Assembly: GCF_029603165.1 (NCBI RefSeq)
Contig: NZ_JAQSVC010000001.1
Span: 124,001 to 188,000 of the forward strand
DNA: 64,000 nt
Source: Galbibacter pacificus
GTDB taxonomy: Bacteria; Bacteroidota; Bacteroidia; Flavobacteriales; Flavobacteriaceae
Reading direction: 5' to 3'
Under the pieces are notes generated by a model that was not told the origin of the DNA, did no database searches, and saw nothing but the letters and a program-made list of their open reading frames with translations. Positions 1-10,097 of the stretch are shown piece by piece (within the stretch, counting starts at the first letter, position 1; each line of letters begins with the position of its first letter). Both the position numbers and the translations under genes were made by a program.

Positions 1-1602
1 AACATTCGCATGTAAATCCCCTAAATCTTTGTCGAATGTCAAGATAAAGTCGCTATTAAACCTGCTACGGTTAAAAATTTCGTCACGTACTGAAGGAGGA
101 AATTCAGCAATAGTTGCATAATCATTAGGAATAGTGAAATCATACGATAAGCCACCTAGTTCATCTTTTTGTTCGTCGCTATATTTCGTATAACCCATTC
201 GAACATTGGCCTCAAACCAGTCTGTGAATTCATAGTTTGCGTCTGTTATAAAAGTAAATTCAAATGTATCGGATAAATTTCTTTGAGTATCAACTATAAA
301 ATAAGGGTTTTCATAAAAACGATAATACGAAACCTCATTTCTTGTAAATTCTCCATTTCTCCAATTTTTATAATTCGTAATTGGAATATGCAATGGCGTA
401 TTAATTACATACCAATAAAGAGGCCTTGATTGATGACCTCCTGAGCCGACTTGGTTAGTGTGAGATCTAAAAAAAGAAGCATTCCCATTAATTGTAAATT
501 TTCCATATTCTAATCCTCCCTTTAATCTAACATTCGTCCTGTTATATTGATCTTTCGGGATGGTTCCCTTAATATTGGAGTGGTCAATTGAAAACAGGAA
601 ATTACTTACATTATCACCACCTTGAACCGTAACACCATTTCTAATTGTACTTCCGGTTTCAAAAAAACTTCTATGGTTATTAGGGATAGGGGAATATGGT
701 ACTTGAAGGACTCTTCCGTCGGGATAAGTTTCACTTGCGTCAACAAGTCTTCCGTCAAATCTTGGCCCCCAATTTACGTTTTCTAATGGATAAAGGGTTC
801 CGTCAGGAAATCCTCCGACACCAAATTCATCTTGGAATTCAGGCATATAGGATATGGATTCCTGTTGATAAGTACTGTTAAAAGTAACTTGGAGTTTATT
901 CGTACCTTTTTTTGTTGTGATTAACACAACTCCATTTGATGCATCTGATCCGTATAGGGCAGCTGCATTAGATCCTTTTAACACAGTAATGTCTTGAATG
1001 TCATCAGGGTTGATTCGATCTAAAACACCCCTATTGCTAGGGTAACCATCAATAACAATTAAAGCTTCATTATTTCCTAGTAGAGATCTATTACCACGTA
1101 AGATCACTCTTGTATTTGGATTAACTCCACTACTAATAGTGTTTACTTGCAAACCAGAAACTTTACCTGCAAGAGCCGTAGCGGCATTAACTGAACGTGT
1201 CTCAGTTAGTTGGTCATTGTCCACTTTGGCAACAGAATAAGAAAGTTCTCTTGAATTTCTTTGAAGACCTAATGCTGCTGTAACTACCACTTCGCCTAAT
1301 GTTTGAGCATCAGTGCTTAAAGTAATGTCGATAGTGTTTTGGGTACCAATACTTCTTTCTTCTGTTTTTTGTCCTACATAGGAAAAAACCAGAACATCAC
1401 CTGTGCTGGCCTGGATGGAATAATTACCATCGAAGTCAGTTTGAGTGCCATTGTTTGTTCCTTTAACTACTACACTCGCACCAGGTAGTGGCAGCCCATC
1501 TTGGTCTGTGACCAAACCTGTTACGGTTTTTTCTTGTGCAAAAGTTATTTGCACAACTAACGCTAGTATTAGCGTTAAAAATCCACTAAACTTTGTTCTC
1601 AT
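1..1602 (-). CDS. SusC/RagA-family TonB-linked outer membrane transporter, N-terminal part (runs off window)
   Basis: This is the first 534 codons of a TonB-dependent transporter of the SusC type; the C-terminal barrel lies beyond the left edge. The ATG at 1602-1600 opens a signal peptide (residues 1-23, ending in TFAQ), followed by a carboxypeptidase-regulatory-like domain (about 25-95, with GLPLPGA and TDFDGNYSI). The plug domain starts near 103 (LGEVVVTA) and includes ALIVIDGYP and NGVVLITTKKG, both typical of SusC plugs; barrel strands follow. SusC proteins import glycans or peptides across the outer membrane using TonB energy. Its N-terminus closely resembles the SusC at 3357-6365, but a SusD partner would have to lie off the window. 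Substrate cannot be told from the sequence. Confidence 0.95.
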   Translation of the reverse strand, partial: MRTKFSGFLTLILALVVQITFAQEKTVTGLVTDQDGLPLPGASVVVKGTNNGTQTDFDGNYSIQASTGDVLVFSYVGQKTEERSIGTQNTIDITLSTDAQTLGEVVVTAALGLQRNSRELSYSVAKVDNDQLTETRSVNAATALAGKVSGLQVNTISSGVNPNTRVILRGNRSLLGNNEALIVIDGYPSNRGVLDRINPDDIQDITVLKGSNAAALYGSDASNGVVLITTKKGTNKLQVTFNSTYQQESISYMPEFQDEFGVGGFPDGTLYPLENVNWGPRFDGRLVDASETYPDGRVLQVPYSPIPNNHRSFFETGSTIRNGVTVQGGDNVSNFLFSIDHSNIKGTIPKDQYNRTNVRLKGGLEYGKFTINGNASFFRSHTNQVGSGGHQSRPLYWYVINTPLHIPITNYKNWRNGEFTRNEVSYYRFYENPYFIVDTQRNLSDTFEFTFITDANYEFTDWFEANVRMGYTKYSDEQKDELGGLSYDFTIPNDYATIAEFPPSVRDEIFNRSRFNSDFILTFDKDLGDLHANV

Positions 1603-1990
1603 GTTTTAATATTTATTTGAATTAGCTAACACTAAAATGGTAATTTTTTGTTAAAAACACAACTTTTATTAACAAAAAATAAAGAAAAATAACATCTGAA
1701 ACCATCGAATGTAATTGATGATTAAGAATATACATGTGTAGAAATGTGCCAATATTAGGGTGTTGCTACTGTAGAATATAGTTAAAATCATAATTTCATT
1801 TTAGTAATAAAAAAAATATTAATTTTTATTAAATGCCAGCTATTGGTATTTTTTAATAGGACAATTCAAGTTATTCTAGAATGTTTTGGGTTTTAATGAA
1901 GTGGATTGAGTTTCTTTGGGGAAATTAATTGCAAGAGCCTCCATACATTGAAGGCTCTTGTTTGGGCTTTTATGCAATTTGTATAAGCTG
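1603..1990. other. AT-rich gap between two Sus units
   Basis: This 388-base gap separates the stop of the SusD gene from the start of the next SusC gene, both on the minus strand. It holds a hairpin just after susD (1932-1960). The rest is very AT-rich and should contain the promoter of the downstream SusC gene, but I found no clean TAnnTTTG box; the nearest is a degenerate TACCATTT on the minus strand about 40 bases before the start. No gene is visible here. Confidence 0.5.
1932..1960 (-). terminator. Hairpin after the SusD gene
   Basis: CAAGAGCC at 1932-1939 pairs with GGCTCTTG at 1953-1960 (8 bp, 13-base loop). On the minus strand it lies about 30 bases past the SusD stop. The downstream tract is AT-rich rather than a pure T run, so it may be a weak terminator or an mRNA 3' stabilising hairpin that separates the SusCD unit from the next SusC gene. 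Confidence 0.55.
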
Positions 1991-3346
1991 TTAGTTATAT
2001 CCCGGATTTTGTTCCAGGTTGTCGTTGGTGTCAATATCCCTTTGTGGGATTGGCAATACAAGAGACTCGTCGTTATATGGAAGGTTGCCCACATTTAAAT
2101 GTAATCTTTTTATGTCGTGAATGGCAAAGCCTTCAAATGCCAGCTCCCTTTTTCTTTCGTCTAAAATATCCTGGAGCGTAATGCCCGGGATGGGATCGGC
2201 ATTTGCCCTTGTGCGTATTGCGTTTATTTCATCCTCTGCGCTCATGCCTACGCCGGTACCTTCTCTAAAATTAGATTCGGCTCTTATTAAATGCATTTCG
2301 GCTACCCTTATGAACAGCACATTGGCAAATTGAGCTTGCCATTTTGTGGTAACATCAGTGCCGTTTCCTTCGTAAAAAAAGTCCATTCTATCATCTGGGA
2401 CGGTAAAATAATCAAAATATGGTAGCTCGATAGACACGTCGGCAGTAAGCGATCTCCCTCCAAATTCGCGGGTAGACCAATAAGTGTTCATATCATTTAT
2501 GCCATCTTGTGCGGTTACTTGCCATGCTAAAATATCTTCTGTTGAGTTGAATTCGTTGTTAAATGCGCCTTCATATGTTGTTGTTATTACATGACCGCTG
2601 TTTTCAATTACGTCATTGGCGGCATCTCTTGCGGCTGGATAATTTCCTTGCTGTAGATAGATTCTTGCAAGCAGTGCTTCGGCGGTATATTTGTCGGCAA
2701 ATTCTTCGTTTGATTCGGGTAATAAGTTGTATGCATCCGTAAGGTCGTTTATTGCTTGGCTATAAACTTCGCTAATGGTACTTCTGCTGGGAAATTCTAT
2801 TTGTGAAGCATCTGTTACGGAATTTAAAACTATTGGTACTCCCAATCCGTTGTTTGCTTGTGTTGTCTCGTAAGGTTGGGCAAAAAAGCGAACCAATTCA
2901 AAATACATCATCCCTCTGATAAATTTTGCTTCCCCTTCCATCCTGTTTTTGTCGGAGTCTTCAGTAACGACATTCAAATTATCGAGCACAATGTTTGCTT
3001 GGTTGATGGTTTCATAGCCTTCAATCCATAAATCCGCCACAAACGAATTTGTGGTGGTGATTCTTTTTCTGTTGAATTCCCCTGGTTGCGAGAAAGTACC
3101 GCCCCAAAAAATTTCGCCATCGTTGGCCAATAATTCTGAGGCTAAGTAAATTTGTCCTCCATAAAGTTCTCCCTGCCCGGCTAAATCATATGCGCCAGTT
3201 AAGATGTTTTGAATGTTCTTTTCACTCCCGGTTGCAGCGTCTGGTGTCAGGCTTTGCTCTGGTTCTAAATTTAAATTATCTGCACAGCTTATAAGTACAA
3301 CGGTGAGCAGGCTTAAAATAATTCTATTTATGTATGTTGTTTTCAT
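1991..3346 (-). CDS. SusD/RagB-family nutrient-binding outer membrane lipoprotein
   Basis: This 451-residue lipoprotein is of the SusD/RagB type, the surface lid that captures substrate for its SusC partner. The signal peptide ends in a lipobox (LISC, lipidated Cys21). N-terminal SusD features follow (NIQNILTGAYDLAG; then a helix-rich TPR-like region with AEALLARIYLQQGNYPAA). The C-terminal RagB/SusD region has FIRVAEMHLIRAESN and ends in the usual LPIPQRDIDTN..LEQNPGY signature. The gene starts 10 bases after the SusC gene at 3357-6365, so the two form a standard SusC-SusD operon. No polysaccharide hydrolase, ECF sigma or anti-sigma gene is next to it, so substrate and control are unknown. 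Confidence 0.97.
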   Translation of the reverse strand: MKTTYINRIILSLLTVVLISCADNLNLEPEQSLTPDAATGSEKNIQNILTGAYDLAGQGELYGGQIYLASELLANDGEIFWGGTFSQPGEFNRKRITTTNSFVADLWIEGYETINQANIVLDNLNVVTEDSDKNRMEGEAKFIRGMMYFELVRFFAQPYETTQANNGLGVPIVLNSVTDASQIEFPSRSTISEVYSQAINDLTDAYNLLPESNEEFADKYTAEALLARIYLQQGNYPAARDAANDVIENSGHVITTTYEGAFNNEFNSTEDILAWQVTAQDGINDMNTYWSTREFGGRSLTADVSIELPYFDYFTVPDDRMDFFYEGNGTDVTTKWQAQFANVLFIRVAEMHLIRAESNFREGTGVGMSAEDEINAIRTRANADPIPGITLQDILDERKRELAFEGFAIHDIKRLHLNVGNLPYNDESLVLPIPQRDIDTNDNLEQNPGYN

Positions 3347-3356
3347 TTTTATCTAT

Positions 3357-6300
3357 TTAAAAGTCTATGTTGATGCCTAAAGTCAATGTTTGTGCCGGTG
3401 GCGCAGAATAGAAGTCAACGCCTACTGCCAAATCATTGTTTGAATTAAAGTCGGCTGTAGATTCTGGATCCCATCCGGTGTAATCGGTAAATGTTAGCAA
3501 ATTAAATGCTGTAAAATAAAGACGCAGTCGTTCTACTTGAAATTTTTTTGTTACTTCTGAAGGGATTGTATAGCCAAGGGTTACATTTCTTAACCGTATA
3601 AAATCTGCTTCTTGCAGATACCTTGTGGATTGTTGTGTCCCATTAGCGCCAAACAGCCTTGCTTGTGGAACATCGGTAATGTCTCCGGGTTGTTGCCATC
3701 TATCTAACTGGTCACTGGTTTGATTGTCGAAATAATCTGCACTGGCCGATTGAAACCTTCCGCCGTCATTATAAATAGAGGCTCCCCATTGCCCCTGGAA
3801 GGTGAAAGACATATCGAAATCCTTAAACCTAATGGTATTTGAAAGACCGGCAATTAAATCTGGAAATGGGCTCCCGGAAACTACTCTTGAAGCTTCATTG
3901 AATTCATTGGTTGTCGATCTGTCTATTGTCCCGTCGGGATTTAAAGTGTTCCTTACAAACAAGGCGTCTCCGTTATCAGGATCGGCCCCGGCAAATTCTA
4001 CCATATAAAACGATGCAACTGTTTCTCCTTCCCGTGCTATATTTCTCCCAGATATAATGTCACCGCCCGGTAATTCTGTAATTTCATTTTTATTAGTGGA
4101 AATGTTGAAAGAAGTTGACCAAAAGAAATCTTCCTTGATAAAGTTTTTGGTGTTTAAAACAAACTCGAATCCTTCATTTTTTAATTCGCCTACATTTTGT
4201 GTAATGGATGTAAACCCAGAACTTGAAGGAACGGGTTGGTCCAATAATAGGTCTGATGTGTTTTTATTGTAATAATCTGCCTCAAGCGAAATGCGGTTAT
4301 TGAAAAACCCAAAATCAATTCCAAGGTCATATTGACTGGTGTTTTCCCATTTTAAGCTTGGATCGCCTAATTGTGTTGGAGATAATGCTGCGCGTTCATT
4401 ATATGATGCACCACCAAATAGGCTTCTGGATGCGAAATTTCCAATTCCCGCATTTCCGGTGATGCCCCAACTCCCGCGGATTTTTAATAGCGACAATGTT
4501 TCGTTGTTTTTTAAAAAGTTTTCTTCAGAAATTATCCATCCGGCCGATACGGCAGGGAAAAGGCCGTACCTTTCGTCCTTGCCAAACCTTGAAGAGCCAT
4601 CGTAACGCAAACTTGCTTTTAAAATATATTTGCCGGCAATAGTCGCCCCGGCCCTGCCGAAATAGGATAAAAAATTGTAAGCTGTCCTGCTGGAGCCCCC
4701 GCCTGTAATTTCTGCTGCACTGTCAACAGTTTGTAAGTCATCCGAAGGGAATTCTTGGCCCTCTACCGATTGCAGTCGCCTCCTGTCATCTTCGTAAGAC
4801 ATGCCCGCAACGGCATTAAAATCTATGTTTGAGAATGTCTTGTCAAAAGAAAAATAATTGTTTAGTACGTACTTTTCGTTCTCCACGGCATTTGCATCTG
4901 CATAGCCGTTGGTTGAGGCAGATTCGGTCAAGCTGCCAAAAAAACGTTCTTCCACCTGGTTGTTGAAGTCATACCCGAATTCTGACCTAAACTTTAGGCT
5001 TTGGGTAATTTGGTATTCTCCATAAAGGTTTGCAAGGACCCTCCATATGTTTACCTGGTGGTCTGCATTGTATTCTTGAAACAGAAAGTTATAATATAAG
5101 GTACTGCCATTGGGAACAACCCCATTATCTTCATATGGTTTGGAAAAAGGTAATTGAGCAATGGCTTGCAGGGGCGTTGAAAATGAATTGTCATTAGAAA
5201 GTCGGTCGATTTTAGTTTTGGATATCCCTGTGCTGATACCTACCTTGAACTTGTTCGAAATGGTGTGGTCGATATTAGACCTTAAGGAATAGCGTTCTAA
5301 TTTATTGCCTCTTATAATGGCATCTGTTTTGTTGTATCCGGTCGATAAGAAAAACTGGGTTTTTTCGCTACCGCCACTTACATTAACCCCAAAGTCTTCA
5401 ACCGATCCGTCAACAAGTGCTAGGTCCTGCCAATCGGTGTCCACTTCGTTGTTTCTCCAGTCCGCTTCATTTTCGGCAAAAAGATTAAAATAATATGCGG
5501 CATCATCTTCGGTTCCGCCACTGTTAATGGTTGCTTCGGTAAATAAATCTACATATTCCCTGGTATTTAGAAAATCCCTTTTGTTGGTGGGTTTGCTCCA
5601 GCCGTATGATGAGTTAATGGAAACTTTTGTTTTTCCCGCCTTACCTCGTTTGGTAGTGATTAGAACGACCCCGTTTGTACCTCGTGCACCATATATGGCT
5701 GCCGAAGAAGCATCTTTTAAAATTTCTATCGATTCGATATCGTTCGGGTTTAAACTTACCAAGGGGTTGATGGGCGAGTCGTTTATATTTTCGTCGCTGT
5801 TAATCATCGGGACCCCGTCTATAACATATAATGGTTCTTGTGATGATGAGATTGTGGCAACTCCGCGAACCCTTATTTTAATGCCCGATTCGGCTTTTCC
5901 GTTAACCTGTGTTACCTGGACCCCCGCGGCCTTACCGGATAATGTGCTCTGGACGCTGGGGGTAGGGATAAGGTTGATGTCCTCTGAGGATACCGAAGCA
6001 ATATTGTCGGTAACTTCCCTTTTGGTGGAAGTACCGTAACCAACAATCACTACTTCGTCCAGCGCCTGTGCATCTTCCTGCATGGTTATGTCAATAGTGC
6101 TGCTGTTCCCTACGGTGCGTTCTTCGGTTTTCTGGCCTATATAGGTATATATAAGGACAGAGCCAACGGTTGCGTTTATGCTGTACTTACCGTCAAAGTC
6201 GGTTTGAGTGCCGGTATGTGTACCGTTAATCTGGATGTTGACCCCCGGGAGCGGGAGTCCGTCTTGGTCTGTAATAGTTCCGTTAATCGTTTTTTCCTGT

Positions 6301-6365
6301 GCATATGATAAATAGGTCATACATACAAGAATTAGCGTGAAAATGACACGTAATTTTGTTTTCAT
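3357..6365 (-). CDS. SusC/RagA-family TonB-linked outer membrane transporter
   Basis: This complete SusC-type transporter is 1002 residues from the ATG at 6365-6363. I chose that start over the upstream ATG at 6410 because a signal peptide (MKTKLRVIFTLILVCMTYLS then YAQ) begins there. Domains in order: carboxypeptidase-regulatory-like domain (about 25-100), plug domain (about 105-230, with EVVIVGYGTSTKREVTDNIA and GVVLITTKRGKAGK), then a 22-strand-type barrel ending in TLTLGINIDF with a terminal Phe, the usual barrel-assembly signal. It lies 10 bases upstream of the SusD gene and they should be cotranscribed. SusCD complexes take up oligosaccharides or peptides; no neighbour tells which. Confidence 0.97.
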   Translation of the reverse strand: MKTKLRVIFTLILVCMTYLSYAQEKTINGTITDQDGLPLPGVNIQINGTHTGTQTDFDGKYSINATVGSVLIYTYIGQKTEERTVGNSSTIDITMQEDAQALDEVVIVGYGTSTKREVTDNIASVSSEDINLIPTPSVQSTLSGKAAGVQVTQVNGKAESGIKIRVRGVATISSSQEPLYVIDGVPMINSDENINDSPINPLVSLNPNDIESIEILKDASSAAIYGARGTNGVVLITTKRGKAGKTKVSINSSYGWSKPTNKRDFLNTREYVDLFTEATINSGGTEDDAAYYFNLFAENEADWRNNEVDTDWQDLALVDGSVEDFGVNVSGGSEKTQFFLSTGYNKTDAIIRGNKLERYSLRSNIDHTISNKFKVGISTGISKTKIDRLSNDNSFSTPLQAIAQLPFSKPYEDNGVVPNGSTLYYNFLFQEYNADHQVNIWRVLANLYGEYQITQSLKFRSEFGYDFNNQVEERFFGSLTESASTNGYADANAVENEKYVLNNYFSFDKTFSNIDFNAVAGMSYEDDRRRLQSVEGQEFPSDDLQTVDSAAEITGGGSSRTAYNFLSYFGRAGATIAGKYILKASLRYDGSSRFGKDERYGLFPAVSAGWIISEENFLKNNETLSLLKIRGSWGITGNAGIGNFASRSLFGGASYNERAALSPTQLGDPSLKWENTSQYDLGIDFGFFNNRISLEADYYNKNTSDLLLDQPVPSSSGFTSITQNVGELKNEGFEFVLNTKNFIKEDFFWSTSFNISTNKNEITELPGGDIISGRNIAREGETVASFYMVEFAGADPDNGDALFVRNTLNPDGTIDRSTTNEFNEASRVVSGSPFPDLIAGLSNTIRFKDFDMSFTFQGQWGASIYNDGGRFQSASADYFDNQTSDQLDRWQQPGDITDVPQARLFGANGTQQSTRYLQEADFIRLRNVTLGYTIPSEVTKKFQVERLRLYFTAFNLLTFTDYTGWDPESTADFNSNNDLAVGVDFYSAPPAQTLTLGINIDF

Positions 6366-6765
6366 TATTTTGATATAGTTTGAGATTAGCTTTGGTGAAA
6401 ATACAAACAATTATGTTAAAATAATTAACATTTTAACTCAAATAGTAAAAAGCATTGTATAATTATTTGTAATTCAATTTCATTAACGAATTATTGTTAA
6501 TATGTTAACTGAATAAGTCCTTTTTTATGGGTTTTTAATTTGGTTTGCTGCCTTTGTTCTTTAAAGAGGATGGATAAGTTTTATAAAGTAATATAGGGGG
6601 GGCATGCAGATTTTGTTGAAAATTAATTAATTAAGATTTGATTTGTTGATAAATATTTCTACCTTTGCCACCCTTTTAAGCGAGAGGTGTGTTCGGTTGC
6701 GAACTGTGAGCCAGCACTTTATAAGGATTTTTAATTAATAAAACATAATTATTGTTAAGTAAATT
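6366..6765. other. Divergent intergenic region between the Sus operon and the ribosomal cluster
   Basis: This 400-base gap separates divergently transcribed units. The left half is AT-rich and should carry the SusC promoter on the minus strand, where only a degenerate TATTTTCA box is visible about 30 bases before the start. The right half holds the rpsL promoter (6637-6667) and a leader of about 90 bases containing a small hairpin (GTTCG at 6691-6695 with CGAAC at 6700-6704). No gene is visible. Confidence 0.6.
6637..6667 (+). promoter_or_regulatory. Promoter of the str-S10-spc-alpha ribosomal cluster
   Basis: TTTG at 6637-6640, a 19-base spacer, and TACCTTTG at 6660-6667 match the Bacteroidetes -33 (TTTG) and -7 (TAnnTTTG) elements exactly. 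Transcription should start near 6674, leaving a leader of about 90 bases before the rpsL ATG. Confidence 0.85.
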
Positions 6766-7140
6766 ATGCCAACAATTTCACAATTAGTACGAAAAGGAAG
6801 AGCCACGATTACTAAGAAGAGTAAATCGGCTGCTTTGGATTCGTGTCCTCAAAGAAGAGGGGTTTGTACGCGTGTGTACACTACTACACCTAAAAAGCCA
6901 AACTCTGCTATGCGTAAAGTAGCAAGGGTTCGTCTTACAAATGGTAAGGAAGTGAACGCATACATTCCCGGCGAAGGACACAATTTGCAAGAGCACTCGA
7001 TAGTATTAGTAAGAGGCGGAAGGGTTAAAGATTTGCCAGGGGTAAGATATCACATCGTTCGCGGTGCGCTAGATACAGCTGGTGTTCAAGGAAGAACGCA
7101 ACGTAGATCAAAATACGGAGCTAAACGCCCTAAAAAGTAA
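6766..7140 (+). CDS. rpsL: 30S ribosomal protein S12
   Basis: S12 lies at the decoding centre of the small subunit. The 124-residue protein has the invariant [19 protein letters not shown] segment (around the streptomycin-determining lysine) and the second decoding loop with [19 protein letters not shown]. Length is normal. It is first in the cluster and follows a good promoter; rpsG starts 22 bases later. Confidence 0.99.
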   Translation: MPTISQLVRKGRATITKKSKSAALDSCPQRRGVCTRVYTTTPKKPNSAMRKVARVRLTNGKEVNAYIPGEGHNLQEHSIVLVRGGRVKDLPGVRYHIVRGALDTAGVQGRTQRRSKYGAKRPKK

Positions 7141-7162
7141 TTAAAACTTTTAAAAAGAAGAC

Positions 7163-7639
7163 ATGAGAAAAAGACAGGCCAAAAAAAGACCTCTTTTACC
7201 AGACCCAAGGTTTAACGATCAGTTAGTAACGCGTTTCGTTAACATGATGATGTGGGACGGTAAAAAGTCTGTAGCTTTTAAGGTTTTCTATGATGCAATA
7301 GACATTGTAGACGAGAAAAAACAAGACGAAGAAAAAACTGCTTTGGAAATATGGAAAGATGCGTTGTCTAACGTTATGCCACACGTAGAGGTAAGAAGCC
7401 GACGCGTGGGTGGGGCAACTTTCCAGATCCCTATGCAGATCAGACCCGATAGAAAAGTATCAATGGCTATGAAGTGGTTGATTAGCTATTCTCGTAAGAG
7501 AAACGAAAAATCAATGGCTCAAAAATTAGCAGCCGAAGTTCTTGCCGCATCCAAAGAAGAAGGTGCAGCTGTTAAGAAGAGGGTTGATACTCATAAAATG
7601 GCTGAAGCAAATAAAGCATTCTCTCACTTTAGATTTTAG
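7163..7639 (+). CDS. rpsG: 30S ribosomal protein S7
   Basis: S7 nucleates assembly of the 30S head and lines the E site. The protein is 158 residues, starts MRKRQAKKR, and has the family segments [17 protein letters not shown] and [15 protein letters not shown] near the middle, ending in KAFSHFRF. It follows rpsL and precedes fusA by 11 bases in the classic str order. Confidence 0.99.
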   Translation: MRKRQAKKRPLLPDPRFNDQLVTRFVNMMMWDGKKSVAFKVFYDAIDIVDEKKQDEEKTALEIWKDALSNVMPHVEVRSRRVGGATFQIPMQIRPDRKVSMAMKWLISYSRKRNEKSMAQKLAAEVLAASKEEGAAVKKRVDTHKMAEANKAFSHFRF

Positions 7640-7650
7640 TAAAAAATAAA

Positions 7651-9780
7651 ATGGCACAAAGAGATTTAAAATATACAAGAAATATAGGGATTGCAGCTCA
7701 CATTGATGCTGGTAAAACAACAACAACAGAGCGTATCCTTTTTTATACAGGTGTTTCGCATAAGATTGGGGAGGTGCACGATGGTGCTGCCACAATGGAC
7801 TGGATGGAACAAGAGCAGGAAAGAGGTATTACAATTACTTCTGCGGCTACAACTTGTACCTGGCAGTTCCCAATGGAAAATGCACAACCTACTCCAGAAA
7901 CCAAAGGGTATCACTTTAATATTATCGATACCCCCGGCCACGTTGACTTTACCGTAGAGGTGAACCGTTCATTACGTGTGCTTGACGGATTGGTTTTCTT
8001 GTTTAGTGCAGTTGACGGCGTAGAGCCTCAGTCTGAAACAAACTGGAGATTGGCCGATAACTATGGGGTTCCAAGAATTGGTTTTGTGAACAAAATGGAC
8101 CGTCAAGGATCTAACTTTTTGGCTGTAGCTAATCAGGTAAAAGAAATGTTAGGTTCCAATGCAGTGCCAATTGTATTGCCTATTGGCGAAGAAGCCGATT
8201 TTAAAGGAATTGTAGACTTGGTTAAAAACAGGGCTATTGTATGGCACGAAGATAACTTCGGATCTACTTTTGATGTAGTGGACATTCCTGATGAAATGAA
8301 AGATGAGGTTCATGAATACCGTGCCAAGCTTATAGAAGAAGTTGCAGAATATGATGAAAACCTGCTTGAAAAATTCTTCGAAGACGAAAATTCAATCACG
8401 GAAGACGAGATCCATGCTGCACTTAGGGCTGCGGTTATGGACAGGGCTATTATCCCAATGATCTGTGGTTCTTCATTTAAAAATAAAGGGGTTCAGTTCT
8501 TGTTAGATGCCGTATGCCGCTATTTGCCTTCGCCAATAGACAAAGATGCCATTGTAGGGACAAACCCGGACACAGATGCCGAAGTAAAAAGAAAGCCATT
8601 GGTAGATGAACCTTTTGCAGCTTTGGCATTTAAAATTGCTACCGACCCGTTTGTAGGTCGTTTGGCATTCTTCCGTGCATATTCTGGTAGGTTAGATGCA
8701 GGTTCTTATGTGTTGAACAATAGATCTGGTAAAAAAGAACGTATTTCACGTATCTACCAAATGCACTCAAACAAACAAAATGCAATTGAATATATAGAAG
8801 CTGGAGATATAGGGGCTGCTGTTGGGTTTAAGGACATCAAAACAGGAGATACCCTATCTGACGAAAAGTCGCCAATTGTATTAGAGAGCATGAACTTCCC
8901 AGACCCGGTAATCGGTATCGCCGTTGAGCCTAAAACAAAGGCCGATGTAGATAAAATGGGAATGGCTTTGGCTAAACTTTCAGAAGAAGATCCAACTTTC
9001 ACCGCTAGAACCGATGAGGCTTCAGGTCAGACTATTATTTCTGGTATGGGCGAGCTTCACTTGGATATTATTGTTGACCGTTTAAAGCGTGAGTTTAAGG
9101 TTGAAGTAAATCAAGGACAGCCGCAGGTAGAGTACAAAGAATCTATTACGCAAAAAGCACAGCACAGAGAGGTTTACAAAAAACAATCTGGTGGTCGTGG
9201 TAAATTTGCAGACATTGTCTTTACGCTGGAACCTGCCGAGGAAGGTAAATTGGGTCTTGAATTTGTTTCGGAAATTAAAGGTGGTAACGTACCAAAAGAA
9301 TTTATTCCATCAGTAGAGAAAGGTTTTAAAGAGGCAATGAAAAACGGACCTTTAGCAGGTTACGAAGTAGATGCCATGAAAGTTACCTTGACCGATGGTT
9401 CTTACCACGATGTGGATTCCGATCAATTATCATTCGAATTGGCTGCTAAGTTAGGGTTTAAAGCTGCTGCAAAAGCTGCAAAAGCTGTAATCATGGAGCC
9501 AATAATGAAACTGGAAGTGTTAACCCCTGAAGAATATATGGGAGATATAGTAGGTGACCTTAACCGTCGTCGTGGTCAAGTAAACAACATGAGCGACAGG
9601 GCAGGGTCTAAAGTGATCAAGGCAAATGTGCCGTTATCAGAAATGTTTGGGTATGTAACAGCTTTACGTACACTTTCTTCTGGTAGAGCAACTTCTACAA
9701 TGGAGTTCTCGCACTATGCCGAAACACCTTCTAATATATCTGAAGCTGTTATCAAGGAGGCAAAAGGAGTTGAAGCTTAA
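7651..9780 (+). CDS. fusA: Elongation factor G
   Basis: EF-G is the GTPase that drives translocation of tRNA and mRNA through the ribosome. The 709-residue protein shows the G1 loop AHIDAGKT (about 16-23), the switch region RGITI (58-62), G3 DTPGH (93-97) and G4 NKMD (147-150), then domains II-V. Between the switch region and G3 there is a longer loop (about 71-87, [20 protein letters not shown]) than in E. coli EF-G, which I believe is common in Bacteroidetes. tuf is absent from this position; rpsJ follows after 11 bases. Confidence 0.99.
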   Translation: MAQRDLKYTRNIGIAAHIDAGKTTTTERILFYTGVSHKIGEVHDGAATMDWMEQEQERGITITSAATTCTWQFPMENAQPTPETKGYHFNIIDTPGHVDFTVEVNRSLRVLDGLVFLFSAVDGVEPQSETNWRLADNYGVPRIGFVNKMDRQGSNFLAVANQVKEMLGSNAVPIVLPIGEEADFKGIVDLVKNRAIVWHEDNFGSTFDVVDIPDEMKDEVHEYRAKLIEEVAEYDENLLEKFFEDENSITEDEIHAALRAAVMDRAIIPMICGSSFKNKGVQFLLDAVCRYLPSPIDKDAIVGTNPDTDAEVKRKPLVDEPFAALAFKIATDPFVGRLAFFRAYSGRLDAGSYVLNNRSGKKERISRIYQMHSNKQNAIEYIEAGDIGAAVGFKDIKTGDTLSDEKSPIVLESMNFPDPVIGIAVEPKTKADVDKMGMALAKLSEEDPTFTARTDEASGQTIISGMGELHLDIIVDRLKREFKVEVNQGQPQVEYKESITQKAQHREVYKKQSGGRGKFADIVFTLEPAEEGKLGLEFVSEIKGGNVPKEFIPSVEKGFKEAMKNGPLAGYEVDAMKVTLTDGSYHDVDSDQLSFELAAKLGFKAAAKAAKAVIMEPIMKLEVLTPEEYMGDIVGDLNRRRGQVNNMSDRAGSKVIKANVPLSEMFGYVTALRTLSSGRATSTMEFSHYAETPSNISEAVIKEAKGVEA

Positions 9781-9791
9781 ATCTTAAGAAA

Positions 9792-10097
9792 ATGAGTCAA
9801 AAAATCAGAATAAAACTTAAATCGTACGATCACAATTTGGTAGACAAATCTGCTGAAAAGATTGTTAAGACAGTAAAAACAACCGGAGCTGTTGTAACTG
9901 GGCCGATCCCGTTACCAACTCACAAAAAAATATTTACTGTATTACGTTCTCCTCACGTAAACAAAAAGTCAAGGGAGCAATTTCAATTGAGCTCTTACAA
10001 AAGACTTCTTGATATTTACAGTTCTTCGTCAAAAACCATTGACGCTTTGATGAAGCTGGAGTTGCCAAGTGGCGTAGAGGTTGAGATAAAAGTGTGA
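9792..10097 (+). CDS. rpsJ: 30S ribosomal protein S10
   Basis: S10 is a 30S head protein and also the NusE antitermination partner. The 101-residue protein has the conserved [20 protein letters not shown] start, the GPIPLPT loop, and the VEIKV end. It ends in tandem stops (TGATAA). It is separated from rplC by an unusually long 261-base gap with strong hairpins, so S10 may be translated from a partly separate transcript. Confidence 0.99.
   Translation: MSQKIRIKLKSYDHNLVDKSAEKIVKTVKTTGAVVTGPIPLPTHKKIFTVLRSPHVNKKSREQFQLSSYKRLLDIYSSSSKTIDALMKLELPSGVEVEIKV

Noticed and set aside
1876-2094. A 72-codon minus-strand frame at the end of the SusD gene
   Set aside because: It overlaps the SusD C-terminus in another frame; the SusD frame is clearly the coding one.
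5527-6039. A 170-codon open frame on the plus strand opposite the SusC gene
   Set aside because: It is antisense to the conserved plug domain of SusC and has no recognisable domain or start signal.
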